This document shows, in pieces, positions 32,880 through 45,128 of a stretch of 64,000 nt of DNA. Under the pieces are notes generated by a model. That model was given only the letters and a program-made list of their open reading frames with translations, did not search any database and was not told the origin of the DNA. Source of the DNA: Larix kaempferi (lineage: Eukaryota; Streptophyta; Pinopsida; Pinales; Pinaceae). The DNA lies in the NCBI GenBank assembly GCA_027924585.1, contig BSBM01000826.1:14415501-14479500 (forward strand), written 5' to 3'. Numbering within the stretch: position 1 is the first letter of the stretch; every line of letters begins with the position of its first letter. Made by a program: the position numbers and the translations under genes.

Positions 32880-35800
32880 TTAACTTCCAGTTGCCCTTTC
32901 CACTTCAAATGCCTTTTCCACTTCAACTTCCTTTTCCACTTGAACTTCCTTTTCCACTTCAGCTTCCTTTTCCACTTCAGTAATGTAATTGGTCCACATT
33001 CCTGCTTCTTGTATAATAAAATTGCCTCACAGAAACCATCATTTTTAGTGATATCTCATGCTTATGCAGGTTTGATTTAATGTTTGTTGCTCCTGCTGCT
33101 ATCACTTGGGTGATATCCTCTAGAAAATAAGCATGAATAGAAGCTTGCCGATTAAACTGGTGGAGGTCCTCTGGTGTCAAGATCTATCTTCTTTAGGTAT
33201 TCTAGTTTTGAATTCAGGTCGCCCTATAGCTCTAACAAACATTGATCTTTGTCAGGAAAATCATCTATGGTCTGAGGTAAAACCATATGGAATTTCTCAT
33301 GGGTTTCTTGAATCCTTAAGTAGAATCTGATACATTTCCCCATAGTTTTTTGGATTCCACTCATTATTTTTGTGCCACATTCTCTACAAAATGCAAGGAG
33401 TCCTAAATCCAGCTGTGAGTCCTCTTCAGACTTGAGAGGTAGGTGCCCTAGGAATCCTGATTTTCCTTTCCTCCATTCAAGCTGCCTATTGATTTCCTCC
33501 AAGTGGCATACATACTTTTTCTTGAGTCTCAGTGCATCAGCCTCAATTACTTTCATCCTTGAAATCATTCTCTTCATGCTACATACCTCTTCTATGATCA
33601 ACTCCAGTGACTGATGAATCTTCCTCAGTATATCACCTGCATGCTCATGGAATGGGGTGAAATCCTACTTCTTCTCATTTGCATCCTTTAGTTTCTCTAA
33701 CAGCTTCTCATTTTCATTCGTCAGCCTTTCGAACTGAGGCTTAAAGAACTCGATCTGCTGTATACTATTGGCCTCTAACTTTTTTATGCTAGTTTCTAAC
33801 TCTTTCTTCTCGCTTTCTGTGGTTATTAGTTGCATATTTATTGCATCCTTTTCATATTTGAGCTTTTGGGTCTGCAAAGATATTTATTTCCTTTCTTCTT
33901 GAAGTTCGCTATACTTTCTCTTCAGCTCATTACCTTGGTGCACCTCTTTCAATAGATTATTTTTCACTTTGAAGCATTTTTCCTTGTATTTATTCACTTC
34001 TTCTACCAACAGATCTACATTGTCGACGCTCGCCTGAGCCGAAGTCACACTGGTGGCTACCGTGGACTGAGGATCGCTATTAGTCCCCTAAAAAATTCAA
34101 ACTTCTGTTATTCTGACTTCATCTTGGTCATCTTGAGTTTTCATCCTCTTTTCCAATCTACTCATGATAGCCTTCTTCCTTTTATCAAAAAAGATAGAAT
34201 CCAGCTTTGCCACATGGCCTTGCTTTGAGGGAGTGTATGGGGTGAGAGCGAGCTCTTGATTTGAGACATGTCCTTCAATGGTTGTCTCTGGCGGGTTTGT
34301 CATTGATACACCTAAGTCCATATCTTGTGTGCCTGAACTCCCTTGCTCCACATCTTCCTTGCACTTTTCTGCTTCCTCTTTTTGCCTTTGCAATTATGTT
34401 ACTTCCTTCTCTGCTCTCTCCTTTATCTCTGCAACTTTTCAGCCTCTTCTCTCTTTATCCTTTCGGCTTCTTCTTTTTGCAGTCTCTCAGCTCACTCCTG
34501 CTGAATTTTGGTAGCTTCTGCATCCTTTAGTTGTTTCTCTTCATGTTCTTTTGGAAGCCTCTTTGCTTCTTCCCTCTGCTTCTCTTCTAGCTCCTTTTGA
34601 AGCCTTTGATTTTATTCCTCTTGGAGTTTATCCGCCTCTTCCTTCTTCTTCTTTTCAACTTCCTGTAACTGTATATCCACTACCTCCTGGCGTTTCTTCT
34701 CCTGTTCCTCCTTCTTCTTTATCCCAGCTCCTATGGCAGCCTTGGAACTGGAACTGGCTCCAATTTTGGGGCGGTAGCGCTTTCCCAACTCGGTCATGTT
34801 TTTGGCACTTTGAAAGAACTCTTCATCCTTGTTGAAAAGATGCGCGTAATAAAAAAGGATCATGCAGTTGGTACAGTGAGCATCAACTTTGCCTTTGGGT
34901 TCATGCCTTCTGAAAATTTTTGTTCCAAAACGGAAGGCTTCTAAGTATTCAACAAACGCTATGCCATCCTTTTCCTTGGGGAGCTGGTATGCCCCAATGG
35001 TAAAAGGCATTGGCAGGTATGCGGCCTTCTTCTTGTCATGGAGCACCCTACTGACTCCATTGATAAAGAGTTTCCTTACGGCTTGTTTATGCACTACGTA
35101 ATCTGTGGCATACCGAGGCAATAGGGATGTGGGGCGACTCCCGCCAGTCATTTTGATGTATGTACCCTCCGAAGAGAAGTAGTAATCACTGAATGCTTCT
35201 ATGATTGGCATAGCATTATCTGATAGGAAATTTGGTTATGCCTTGAAGAGTAGTTGATATAGGGGCATCATGAACTTTTCACAGATCTGAGTGTAGTAGC
35301 TTGTATACTTGTGTGCCCACGTTATCTGATAAGCCACATGGAGGGAAGATTCTTTTCTCTTCCAGATGCATACCAAATCAGGGAAAGGGTGCTTGATGAA
35401 TAAAAAGTCCACCAGATAAGAGGACATGAAGAAATAGGCTTTGTTTTGCGTTAATCCTCCCTGTGCAGCAGTTATAAGTGAATCCATGCTATCTGAGGTA
35501 ATATCATCCCAGTTGAATATTGTACCATGTGTGGCCACATGGAACACCACCATCACCCAACCGAGTTTATATATGTTTCCGTTTTCCATACCGAAAACTT
35601 GGCTCAACATCAGGGCGATGAGCCTGTACGGAGTCCTCAGATGTTGACTCTCATACTCTCCACTGACCCTTGACCTTATTTCCCTTTCAGCAAATGTCAT
35701 CTTTCTTGCATATTCCAAAGGGTCCATCTTTATCCTGGATATCCATTCATCATTGAGTAGGGTCTTAGGGTAGGGAAGTTTGTATGCTGCTGTGATAAAA

Positions 35801-36159
35801 TCTACAAAAGATGCAAGACTCATCCCGGTGACATCTGTGATTAATCTGGTGTCAGTATTCACCTGGGGTAGTATCCAACCAATAACCTCCGAGCATGGGA
35901 ACAAATCGGGGCGGGTTGCTTCTTTGTGGAGGCTAGACCTTTTGATGTTCTTATAAACCATTATCTCTTCCAAGGAGGCCTCAGGGAAGTTTTGGTCTTC
36001 TACAGCTCTGTATAGTTTTCTCCATTGATATTCTGGGGAAGCTCCTATAACAACTTTCGTGTCACTGAACATCGTCTTGAGTGAGGTGTCCAAAAGGATC
36101 TCTATGTATGAGTTTGACTCGGCTAACTTGGCTTTCTTCCTGGCGGATCGTTTGTGCAT
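32880..36159 (-). pseudogene. Long unrecognised coiled-coil protein frame, broken
   Basis: Read from ATG 36159 (MHKRSARKKAK, a basic start) to a stop at 32880-32882, the minus strand encodes about 1,050 residues in pieces: 36159-35236, 35211-34612, then a run of stops, 34393-34097, 33877-33665, 33601-33224 and 33180-32880. The N-terminal ~520 residues look globular (TDVTGMSLASFVDFITAAYKL, NKAYFFMSSYLVDFLF, MPLYQLLF). They are followed by a Glu/Lys/Gln coiled coil from about residue 520, a second coiled coil (ITTESEKKELETSIKKLEAN) and a C-terminal EVEKE[AV] repeat (18-bp units, 32886-32985). I do not recognise the family. It may be a retroelement accessory frame like 7196-8418, or a decayed host gene. 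Confidence 0.6.
32886..32985 (-). repeat. 18-bp coding repeat (EVEKE unit)
   Basis: Five near-identical 18-bp units, GAAGTGGAAAAGGAAGCT-like on the minus strand, in one frame with the unknown protein. They encode EVEKEA / EVEKEV and end at ATGS then stop. Keeping the frame across units suggests the repeat grew while the gene was coding. Confidence 0.8.
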
Positions 36160-37394
36160 ACCAAAACTATGATGACAATGAAGGGACAAATGAGGGATCT
36201 CGATTCTTTATGCACAATATAGTGTTCCCATTCAAGATATAAAAATAGAGCTTGGATTAACATGAATGTTAGCTTTCATTTAAAACTACCCATTAAGGTT
36301 GACAACAATGAGGCCAAACATTTACACACAATTGATCCATACATCAGTTCAAATAAACAGAAAAAAAGCGTTGCTGGTGATCATTTGACATTATCTTATC
36401 ACCATAATTAAAGAGCAAGCAAGGGCTATCAACATTATTTTAGAAAATCAAAATGCGAAGTACTTAAGTCGTGGAAGAAAATGAGCTTTCAAGCAAACCA
36501 GTGCATTTGATGTTTGTGCAAACCAGGTTTCGAGCAACAAATAAGAGGTGATGGATGAAGCTTTATTGTGGTCAGTTCACGAAAAGAAAACAATTATGCA
36601 AGCGACTATAGCTTAAATGAAATTTATAATTGCGAGCAACTGATAGAAGCAAGCATGTGTGCTCGTGAAACAAATGAAGCATAGTGGCTATGTAAAATAC
36701 AACGCAGCTTCTTTTCGGTCCAAAATGGCTCTACTGGGATGGAAAATAGTGTGGTCGTCAGGGTTTAGGGCTCGGGCGAGGTTTATTGACAGCAAGCCTA
36801 CCACGCTTAGGACAAGAAAATTCCTCGTGGGTACAAGGTTCAAACTTTGGCAAACTTCGAAGTGAAAGGCCCCGACAGACCAAACTTGACCAAGGAACTC
36901 ACGTCGACAAGGATATCGGGAACGGGTAATACTATCTGGGGCAGAAGTGTTTTTTTCGGTGTTATGAAAAACAAAGAGGGTTTGGTTTCTCAAAGAACTT
37001 AGGCTCTAGAAAAAACAACCACAGATAGTTTTTAAAACGAAAACCGAATGCTAAGCTGAGGTCCCAAGTGTACAAAACAAACAAGATGGGTTCGAAAACC
37101 TACTTGTCAGCACTAGAGAGGTTCACTGTTGGAGTGCACGTGAGGTCTGATTGGCGACAACCTACTGCTCCCAATGGCGCTCGATGATGCTTCTCATTTT
37201 TTTTAAAGGTGGGATGGAAAAAACCCAAAACCCCGTTGCATATATATGTAAAACAGAGCATTTAAGTCTCACGGGGTTGGCGGTTGGGTACGTTAATGAT
37301 GCACTGGGCTCAATGGATTGTTAAATAAATTTGCACAGAATTAATTAAAGTCTCCACCCACCCACTTTCGCGGTAGTTTCGGTGATTTTACACT
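36160..37394. other. Upstream flank of unknown frame, no gene seen
   Basis: About 1.2 kb without a convincing coding frame. Base composition becomes more GC- and CpG-rich from about 36720 onward. There is a minus-strand TATA-like ATATATATG near 37240 that could belong to the promoter of the unknown frame or to an LTR, but no LTR pair is found. Confidence 0.4.
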
Positions 37395-37860
37395 TAAAGC
37401 TTGCGCAACGGTCGGTGAGTTATCGTTAAACATTGCGACCGGGGAGTTGCGTCGAGGATCAACGAGGAGTGAAACAGGATGGCGCAATGATTGATAGAGC
37501 GTTTACAACGAAAAATTTGTGCAACGTTCGGCAAGAAATACATTAGGGACTGCGACTGGGAAGCTGTGATGAGGATCGGCGGAGACAAGACCAGGATTGG
37601 GACAACGGTCGATGGCGAGTAGATTAAAAACCACGACCGGTCGGCGATAATCATCCCAAAGTACTGCGCAACGGTCAACGACATTAGCACTAAACACTGC
37701 GACCGGTCAGCGAAGGAAGGGTTGAAAGAAAGTGCAATGGTGAGAGAAAGATAAGTTAAGGGCTACGACCGGTCGGCGAAGGATGGGCTGAAAGAAAGCG
37801 CAACTGTCGATGAAAATAAGCTAAGGGCTACGGTCGGTCGGTGTCTTTAATCCTAAAACC
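37395..37860. repeat. CpG-rich 66-bp repeat with CGACCGGTCG palindrome
   Basis: CGACCGGTCG occurs at 37634, as CGACCGGTCA at 37700, again at 37766, and as CGGTCGGTCG at 37831: spacing 66, 66, 65. A second motif, GCGCAACGGTCG and variants, alternates with it (37401, 37600, 37668, 37798). More diverged units extend left to 37395. CpG is frequent here while the surrounding DNA is CpG-poor. Confidence 0.75.
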
Positions 37861-38377
37861 TACGACTACTTAAACAACAAAAACCACTGGTCGTGAAAAA
37901 TAGACTAAAAAACTGCGACTAGTTTTGGCGAAAAAGTGAAGATTGCCTTAGCCAAAAAACAACTTTTCTCGACAAAAGGGTACAACTTAAAGGGTCAAAA
38001 ACCAAGCTTTCAAGGGAACACGAAACTCTCTAAAAATAAAAGGAGGGGCCCTATAATTTTCAGCAAAAAATGGGGATCAGGTTGCAACAGCAACACTTCC
38101 TCAAACCAATTTGAATACAAATAAAAGATTGATATTTATAAGAGAACAAAACATCAAATTGTAATCAGATATAAAACATATATGAAAAGATCTATTTGGG
38201 AAGGGAATAATGTCCAACATTTATTAATGAATCAATTACATCAAATTATACCTTCCTTCAAGCATGGCACTTCATGAAACCAATATTCAATGTCTTCTGC
38301 TTCCTAAGAAACTAGGGTTTATAAGAAACTAGGGCACAAGTGAGGGGGATGTGAATCCAAATTCCTCCAGCATAACA
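37861..38377. other. AT-rich spacer
   Basis: About 500 bases before Copia element D. No frame, RNA gene or repeat is recognisable. It ends in the CTATA target site at 38378-38382. Confidence 0.4.
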
Positions 38378-38382
38378 CTATA

Positions 38383-39091
38383 TGTTGGAATATTATCACC
38401 ATCATTTTTTATATTTTGCATGCAAGCATGCATTCTGCATGCATCCAGTCATCATATTGGTGGTCTCCCCAGCACCTAGAGCCTATTTTCATCTCCCTAG
38501 AGCATGTCTTCATCCCCCAGTAGCCCTCCTACCTACCTGATGTGCCTTATTTTCCTCACCTGGATGACATATGCGCCTTATCTCACCTACCAAGAGTTTA
38601 ACAATCAGTTAGAGCATTTATTAACTAGTTGGTGCATTTATTGCTCAGTTTAACTGCCTGTATCTCCTAGTTGTCTATTTTGGAGTGCCACTTGACCTTC
38701 TGACAACCTCATGCGCCCTCCTTGGAGTCTTCATCCCCTGATTTGTGCTCATATGGCTCATTTAGACTCAATTAGACTCAATTGATTGACTTCTTGACTA
38801 TTTGTGACTACTGCTACTGATTGGATGATGTCTCCAATGTTATCCAAGCTACACACTGAGGATGATTCGAATGACCTCTTGGACTATTCAAATTATATTG
38901 ATTGTATTCAGTTATTCTACACTATTCAGAGTGCCAGCTTATAGCTGATGTGTGATACATCAATTTTTCTCCATTTTCTGTGTAATGAGTGATTATTGAA
39001 TCAAACATTCTTCTTCTTCTTTCTGCACTTCTTGAGTGAATTATTATTCAGGTATGCTACTGTTGAGTGATCCTAATCCTAAAATATCACA
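38383..39091 (+). repeat. Element D 5' LTR
   Basis: 709 bp, TGTTGGAATATT...AATATCACA. It matches 42214-42911 over its length with scattered substitutions and an extra CATGCAAG-type unit near the start. The PBS follows directly. Confidence 0.95.
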
Positions 39092-39103
39092 TGGTATCAA
39101 AGA
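39092..39103 (+). promoter_or_regulatory. Element D primer-binding site
   Basis: TGGTATCAAAGA directly follows the LTR. It resembles the initiator-Met tRNA PBS (TGGTATCAGAGC) with two changes. Confidence 0.85.
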
Positions 39104-39389
39104 TGACATCATCTATTCAAAGTGCAGCAGCAGCAGTTGCAACAATTCCTTGAGCAGCTGCCTTTCATTGAGCACCAGAAGCCTCTAAGTTTCCACATTA
39201 AATCCTGGTGCCATTTCCTTGAATTCATTGGAGCAATCCAGTGAGGTCTATCCAGGTGTGAAGGACTTAGTCATATGTGCTCAGTGTCCTAATTTAGTGT
39301 TCAATTTGAATTGCAGCATATCTCCATTTCATAATTCTGATTTGTTTTGTAGGACTATCCTCTCTTTTAGCTTCGAATTCTACAGTATC

Positions 39390-40270
39390 ATGGATCTCAA
39401 GTTGAATTCATTCAACTAATTCAAATGGAAGGAAAATATGGACATCTTCTTGAAGTCAAATAGCCTTTCCAGAGTGGTGAATGGCTCTGCAGTTGAGCCC
39501 ATTGGTGCAGTAGAGATATCCAAGTACTTAGACAAGCTTGATGAAGAAGTAGGACTGCTGCTACTTAGCATTTCTGAAGACCTACACTTTCATGTTATTG
39601 ATATGAAGACTCCAAAGGAGGTTTGGGACAAGATCGAATCCATCCTTGGCCAGAAATATGACTTGAAGGGTCATAAGATTGAAAATGAGATCATATCCAT
39701 GAGCCCAAGCAGTTTCGAATCTATCACTGAGTTTCTCATCAAATTCAAGAACTTGATTTCACAGTTGAAGAGGTATGGGATTGAGAAGGAAGAGAAACAA
39801 CTCATCCTTGCCATTCTGTTGAAGATAGGCCCTGATTATTCAGTGTTTGTTTCGACCTTCTAGTCAGCAAGATTGTCCATTCCAAAATGGAATTTCCCTT
39901 CGCTTGAAGACTTCATCCAATCTCTCACACTTGAGGAGGAGAAGCTAGTACACATGAGAGTTATAAAAACCAAGTTGGATTAAGCTCTTTCAGCCACTGA
40001 GATGAGAAGAGCGAATGGAAAAGGGAAACAAAAAATTTCTGATAGAAATTTGAATGATCATAAGCAGAAGGAGGCTCCAATTCAGTCATATGGAGTCTCA
40101 AATCCTAAGAAGGACAAGCAAGCTTAGAAGAGAAAATCCAAGTGCACATACTGTAATCAAGTATATCATCCCGAGAGCTCATGTATGAAGAAGACCATAG
40201 ATATCATGGCTTCACTTCTTGAAAAAAATAATCTTCCAGTACCTGCATGTGCTAGTAAGAAAGAGAGTGA
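39390..40270 (+). pseudogene. Element D Copia gag
   Basis: It starts at ATG 39390 (MDLKLNSFN) with a TAA at 39417, then the long piece to 39863: FLKSNSLSRVVNG, IDMKTPKEVWDKIESILGQK, LKGHKIENEIISM and IEKEEKQLILAILLKI, a typical Copia gag. After two more stops comes a zinc knuckle CTYCNQVYHPESSCMKK (C-x2-C-x4-H-x4-C, about 40144-40190) with all four ligands. It forms particles and binds RNA. The copy is interrupted by at least four in-frame stops. Confidence 0.88.
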
Positions 40271-41732
40271 ACCATCTGGATCTAAGAACAAAGAGAGATG
40301 CCATGCCCTCATGGCAAGTGCATCAACTCAATCCTCCATCATAGATTCTAGATCATCAAGACACATGTCTTCCTCCAAGGATCTCTTCACTAGATTCTAA
40401 GCCATTGTTGAACCATCCATTATGTTGGGGAGTGATTTTGAGGTCTCCTCTTTGGGGATTGGAAGATTCAAACTAGATCATGGATACTTCTTGGATGTAC
40501 TCTATGTCCCCACACTCACTGCAAATCTACTTTTAGTGTATCAGATGACCCACATTGTAGATCCCAAGAGGGTGATCTTCTCTCCAAATGAGGTCAAAAT
40601 TCCAGACATGTTATCAGGATCTACCATTTCAAAAGGAGTTGCAAATCATAGGTCAAAATTGTATGAGTTCTCACACTTCTTACCTCTCTAAAAGATATTT
40701 TCTCTTCACACTCATGCCAATGAAGAGAGTAGATTGTGGCATGAAATATTTGGGCATATTAACTGTCAATACTTGAAAGACATGCATAAAAAAGAGATGG
40801 TTGAAGGGCTGCCCAAGATCAAGTTTGCCAAGGGAAACTGTCACAGTTGTTTGATGGGAAAACATCCTAAAACGATTTTTGAGAAGGGGAAGGAAAGGAG
40901 AGCTTCTCATCCTCTAGATCTTGTTCATAGTGATGTTCCAGGGACATTTCCATATCCATCCTTAAACAAAGCAAGGTATATACTCACTTTTATTGATGAT
41001 TATTCAACATTTACATGGGTATACTTTCTTAGATTGAAGTCAGAAGTATTTGGATTCTTTAAGTTTTTGAAGTCTTCTACAGAAACTTTTTCTGATAGAA
41101 AGATCAAGGCCATTCGCAGTGATAATGGAGGAGAGTACATCAAGGGTGAATTTCAAACCTTTTGTGTTGAAGAAGGCATTGAGATGCAACATATTGTTCC
41201 CTATACACCATAACAGAATGGTGTTGCTGAAAGGAAGAGCATAACATTGAAAGAAATGGCCACATGCATGCTAAAGTCGAAAGGGTTGCACCCTAGTCTT
41301 TGCGCAGAAGCCATTAACTGTGCCTCCTATATTCAGAAAAGATTTACTCACAAAGGACTCAAATACATGACTCCTTTCGATGCAGGGATGGGATACAAAC
41401 CTGATGTGTCTCATCTTCGAGTGTTTGGATCCAAATCATGGGAAAGGATTCCAACTGAGAAAAGGAGATCCCTAGATCCACAAAGCAGAGAGTGCATTAT
41501 GGTGGGCTATGCATTGGATGCAAAGGCATACAAGTTGCTTGATCCCTCTACTATGACTACATTTCTTTATAGGAGTGTACAATTTGAGGAATGGCCTCTT
41601 CATGATGCTCATCCTGTTGAGCAAGATAGCTTGCCTACCACACCTCCATTGCTTGATGAGCTCCAAGAGAGAGAACATTCATCACATGACAGTTCAGATT
41701 CAGAGTATGAGAGTGATGATGATGAAGAGTGA
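40271..41732 (+). pseudogene. Element D protease-integrase
   Basis: Protease site IIDSRSSRHMSSS (catalytic DSG changed to DSR) is near 40340, and the VLYVPTLTANLL segment follows. Integrase starts near 40730: LWHEIFGHIN..GNCHSCLMGK zinc finger, catalytic HSDVPGTF, RSDNGGEY and, after a stop at 41211-41213, NGVAERKSITLKE, giving a full DDE set. The C-terminal part continues HLRVFGSKSWERIP and ECIMVGYALDAKAYKLLDPST to an acidic tail ending at 41732. The integrase is the least damaged part of the element, with a single stop. Confidence 0.92.
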
Positions 41733-42213
41733 ATTCTAGATCCAGATCCACAAGAACCTTAAGATCTAGAAACTGATTTAGAAGATGAATGAATGGAAGA
41801 TCCAGTTCCACAAGAACCTGATGGTCTCTGACCTGATGATCCTCCTCTTCCGAGATGGGAAGCCACTACTCTCATATTTTCTGAAGATCTTGTTGGTGAT
41901 CCAACTGATCAATGGAGGACTAGATTAGATTATCAGAATGGAAGGTTTCATCCTTCTCACATTATTGATCCATTTCAGGTCGATCGATCCTTCTTTAGAA
42001 AAGAAGGACACTTGCCTCCTTCCAGGGTGAGTGATACCATACTACATTAGCATCCTTCAGTCTATTTTGAGGGAGGGATTTATTCCCATTGGTTTTTCCC
42101 TCTTCCTCTTTTATTATTTAGATTGTTGTATGGGGTGACCTTTGGTCTCAGTCACTAGTGCCCTACTTTTTCCAGTTTTTAGTTACTACCTCATAGTATA
42201 TCTTGAGGGAGGA
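41733..42213 (+). other. Element D truncated pol tail and PPT
   Basis: It translates as a linker with stops (PPLPRWEATTLIF, LVGDPTDQWRTR), the segment that precedes RT in Copia polyproteins. Then there is no RT signature before the PPT GAGGGAGGA at 42205-42213. The deletion point is probably between about 41940 and 42050. Confidence 0.75.
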
Positions 42214-42911
42214 TGTTGGAATATTATCACCATAATTTTTTATATTTTGCATGCATGCATGCATCCAGTCATCATATTGGTGGTCTCCCCAGCACCTAGA
42301 GACTATTTTTAGCTCCCTAGAGCCTGTATTCAGCCCCCAGTAGCCCTCCTACCTACTTGATGCGCCTTGTTTTCCTCACCTGGTTGACATATGCACCTTA
42401 TCTCACCTACTATGAGTTTAACATTTAGTTAGACCATTTATTAACCAGTTGGTGCATTTATTGCTTAGTGTAACTTCCTGTAGCTCCCAGTTGTCTATTT
42501 TGGAGTGCCACTTGACCTTCTGATAACCTCATGCACCCTCCTTGGAGTCTCCATCCCCTGATTTGTGCTCACATGGCTCATTTAGACTCAGTTAGACCCA
42601 TGTGACTAACTTCTTGACTATTTGTGACTACTGTTACTGATTGGATGATGTCTCCAATGTTATCCAAGCTACACATTGAGGATGATTTGAATGACCTCTT
42701 GGCCTATTTGAATTCTAATGATTGTATTCAGTTATTCTACACTATTCAGAGTGCCAACTTACAACTGATGTATGATACAAAAAAATTTCTCCATTTTCTG
42801 TGTAATGAGTGATTATTGAATCAAACATTCTTTTTCTTCTTTCTGCACTTATTGAGTGAATTATTAGTGAGGTCTGCTACTGTTGAGTGATCATAATCCT
42901 ATAATATCACA
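42214..42911 (+). repeat. Element D 3' LTR
   Basis: 698 bp, TGTTGGAATATT...TAATATCACA, following the PPT and followed by CTATA. Confidence 0.95.
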
Positions 42912-42916
42912 CTATA

Positions 42917-43045
42917 ATGGAATCAATTTTATTTCATGGTCCCTCTCCTTCTCGTATATAGAAAAAAAAGAACATAGGGTCGAGGAGGAAGTAGTTACAA
43001 CCAAAGAGGAGGTTCCAAAACCACCCGAACCACCCATTTTTCGCG

Positions 43046-43102
<57 letters not shown>

Positions 43103-43289
43103 TTTATGAGGTACCCGTGACTTTGCAATGGACAACACGAGGGTACCCACAACTTTACCATGTGAAACCTGCATTTTTTTGGCAAACTCGCGAGTGAAGA
43201 ACCTTCCACCTGTGTTTTTGTGGAAAAATGGTTTAAAACATCCTTTTCTGGGGTTTTTCTGGAGAAGTTTTGGTCTCCAATGGGCCGTG
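42917..43289. other. Spacer with (TA)n microsatellite
   Basis: The flank between elements D and F. A pure TA run of about 23 units spans roughly 43052-43098. The apparent reading frames on both strands (YIYIYI runs) are created by it. Nothing else is recognisable. Confidence 0.7.
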
Positions 43290-43294
43290 AATTA

Positions 43295-45128
43295 TGTAAA
43301 ATCCCAAATTTTGAATTGGGTCACAATGGCCTAAGGCCATTGGCCATATTCATGAGATTTAGTCAAATTGATGCTAAAGGGCAAATAATTGCTAAGGGGG
43401 AAAATTACTAGTTTCCTAGGTTGGGGTGGAAGTTTGGGATTTGGAATAAGCGGGATAATAAATGATGTTTGAACATTAGAATGGCATTAATATTTAATAA
43501 AGGAGCTAAATAAATATATACAAGTGAAAATAAAAGTGGCATTTGATCATAAAGATACATGGAGCAAGTGGGACCCACATATGGCTAGATTTCTCCACTA
43601 CACTTGGCATCATTCTCTCACTAAGTCAAATTCAAGGTGAATGGTAACATACTTGGGAGATTTCAAAAGCTATTATTCATGGCATGACTCATCCAAGGTC
43701 GAAATGTAGAGGAAGAGTAACTCCCATGGAAGAGGAAGAGGCAATTTGGAGTTAGTGGGACACTTGGGCTAGATTCCCTAGCTCTATGACAACAATGATG
43801 AAGATGATATGAAACCTATGACACAAATAAGACCTGAAGGCTGAAATATGACATATATGACATGTCAGGTCTAAAAATAGCCTCCAAGAGGGCGCTCAAG
43901 GGAGTTAGGGAAGCTAAGATGCTTCCATATGTGATTTGGTGGAAGTGGGAGACTAGGAATTGTTGTACAAGTGGCATTCTTTGGAATCTGTTCCCAACTT
44001 GAGTTGGAATGCATCTATTGGAAGGAATTCGACTCATAGAGAGCTTGAAAACTTTATAAATGTCAAGAACAAAGAATTAAGGAAGCTTTTGATCATTTGA
44101 TAAAAATTGCTTTTGTGAAGAGAGCTAGTGGATGACTAGTTTCTTGTCTTAACCAATTTCGAGGGTGAAAGATTCACATCCAAGTTGGTGTTTGGAGAGG
44201 CCATTCAGGTATTTCATGGAGATTTAATGGATTTTGTATTTGAAGGTATAAGCTACAAATAATCTCATGGTTTCATATGATGCATCACATCCCCTCAATC
44301 ATTTCCAGTTTTGAAGGCATATTCATGCTCCTCGAGGGATTGCGCTTTGGGTGAGCTCTTGTACTCCTTGGGAGAGCTTATCATGATGTATTTCTGATTG
44401 TAATAAGCTTAATATACTCTATTATTCATCTTCAAAAAGTCTCAGGTCGAAATACCAAGTGGTTGTATGTAAAAATGATTATTAAGGAGCAAACAATGAC
44501 CATTTCCCCACTCTATTGATGTATGCCATTGTAATGTTGAATATTTAGAAATAAAAGAATGTTTCTATGATAAATTTATGATTAATGGACTTCCATTGAT
44601 GATTTTTACAAGTTTCATGTTCATCACTTAAGCATTTGAAGTCATTTTACTCAATTTATTTACATTTGGAGAAGATTTGGTGCCATTTCCCCAAGGGTCG
44701 AATTAATGATTTTTGCAGTTGTTTGTGGGGAGGTTAGAATAGAATTAATAACTGATTAATGGTGCATATGATACGTTAATAAAGTCCCTGATACATCCCC
44801 TAACGTTTTTCATAAATTCGAGCGGTTTTGGAGGCATTTGGAAAGACAATTTCAGTCATTACCCTGGGGGGATTTGAACCTCCAATTGCTAGTAAAATTA
44901 CATACTTTGTCCAGAATCTTAAGGGAGTTTGCAGGGGTATTTTTGTAGACATATATAATCCCCTAACATCATAAGCAGATCCTATTATCATTCATATACC
45001 TTCTTATAATATTTGGTAGCATTTGGGGCAAATTGGAGACCTAGGAATCAAAACTAGTCAAAGGTCAAAATTGGGGAAAAAGTGAAAACTTGGGAATTTT
45101 AATCATTTTTTTAAAAAGGGACATTACA
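43295..45128 (+). repeat. Element F 5' LTR
   Basis: 1834 bp, starting TGTAAAATCCC and ending GGGACATTACA. A TTTATAAA box lies at 44053-44060. The many small ORFs in it are incidental. Confidence 0.93.

Larger units (their letters stand above)
38383..42911 (+). mobile_element. Element D: Copia element lacking reverse transcriptase
   Basis: A 4529-bp plus-strand element with LTRs 38383-39091 and 42214-42911 and exact target duplication CTATA (38378-38382 and 42912-42916). PBS is at 39092-39103 and PPT at 42205-42213. Gag, protease and integrase remnants fill 39390-41732. The segment of about 480 bp between integrase and the 3' LTR cannot hold RT or RNase H, which normally need about 1.3 kb. 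The polyprotein linker that normally precedes RT (WEATTLIF, LVGDPTDQWRTR near 41860-41930) is present, so RT was lost by deletion after that point. Confidence 0.95.

Noticed and set aside
32977-33180. Outer end of the element A LTR at about 32995 (GGTCCACA)
   Set aside because: The unknown protein frame continues across this point in another phase as an EVEKE repeat to a stop at 32880, so the LTR must end to the left of it.
42883-43209. Overlapping frames on both strands with Tyr-Ile runs
   Set aside because: Produced by the (TA)n microsatellite at 43052-43098.
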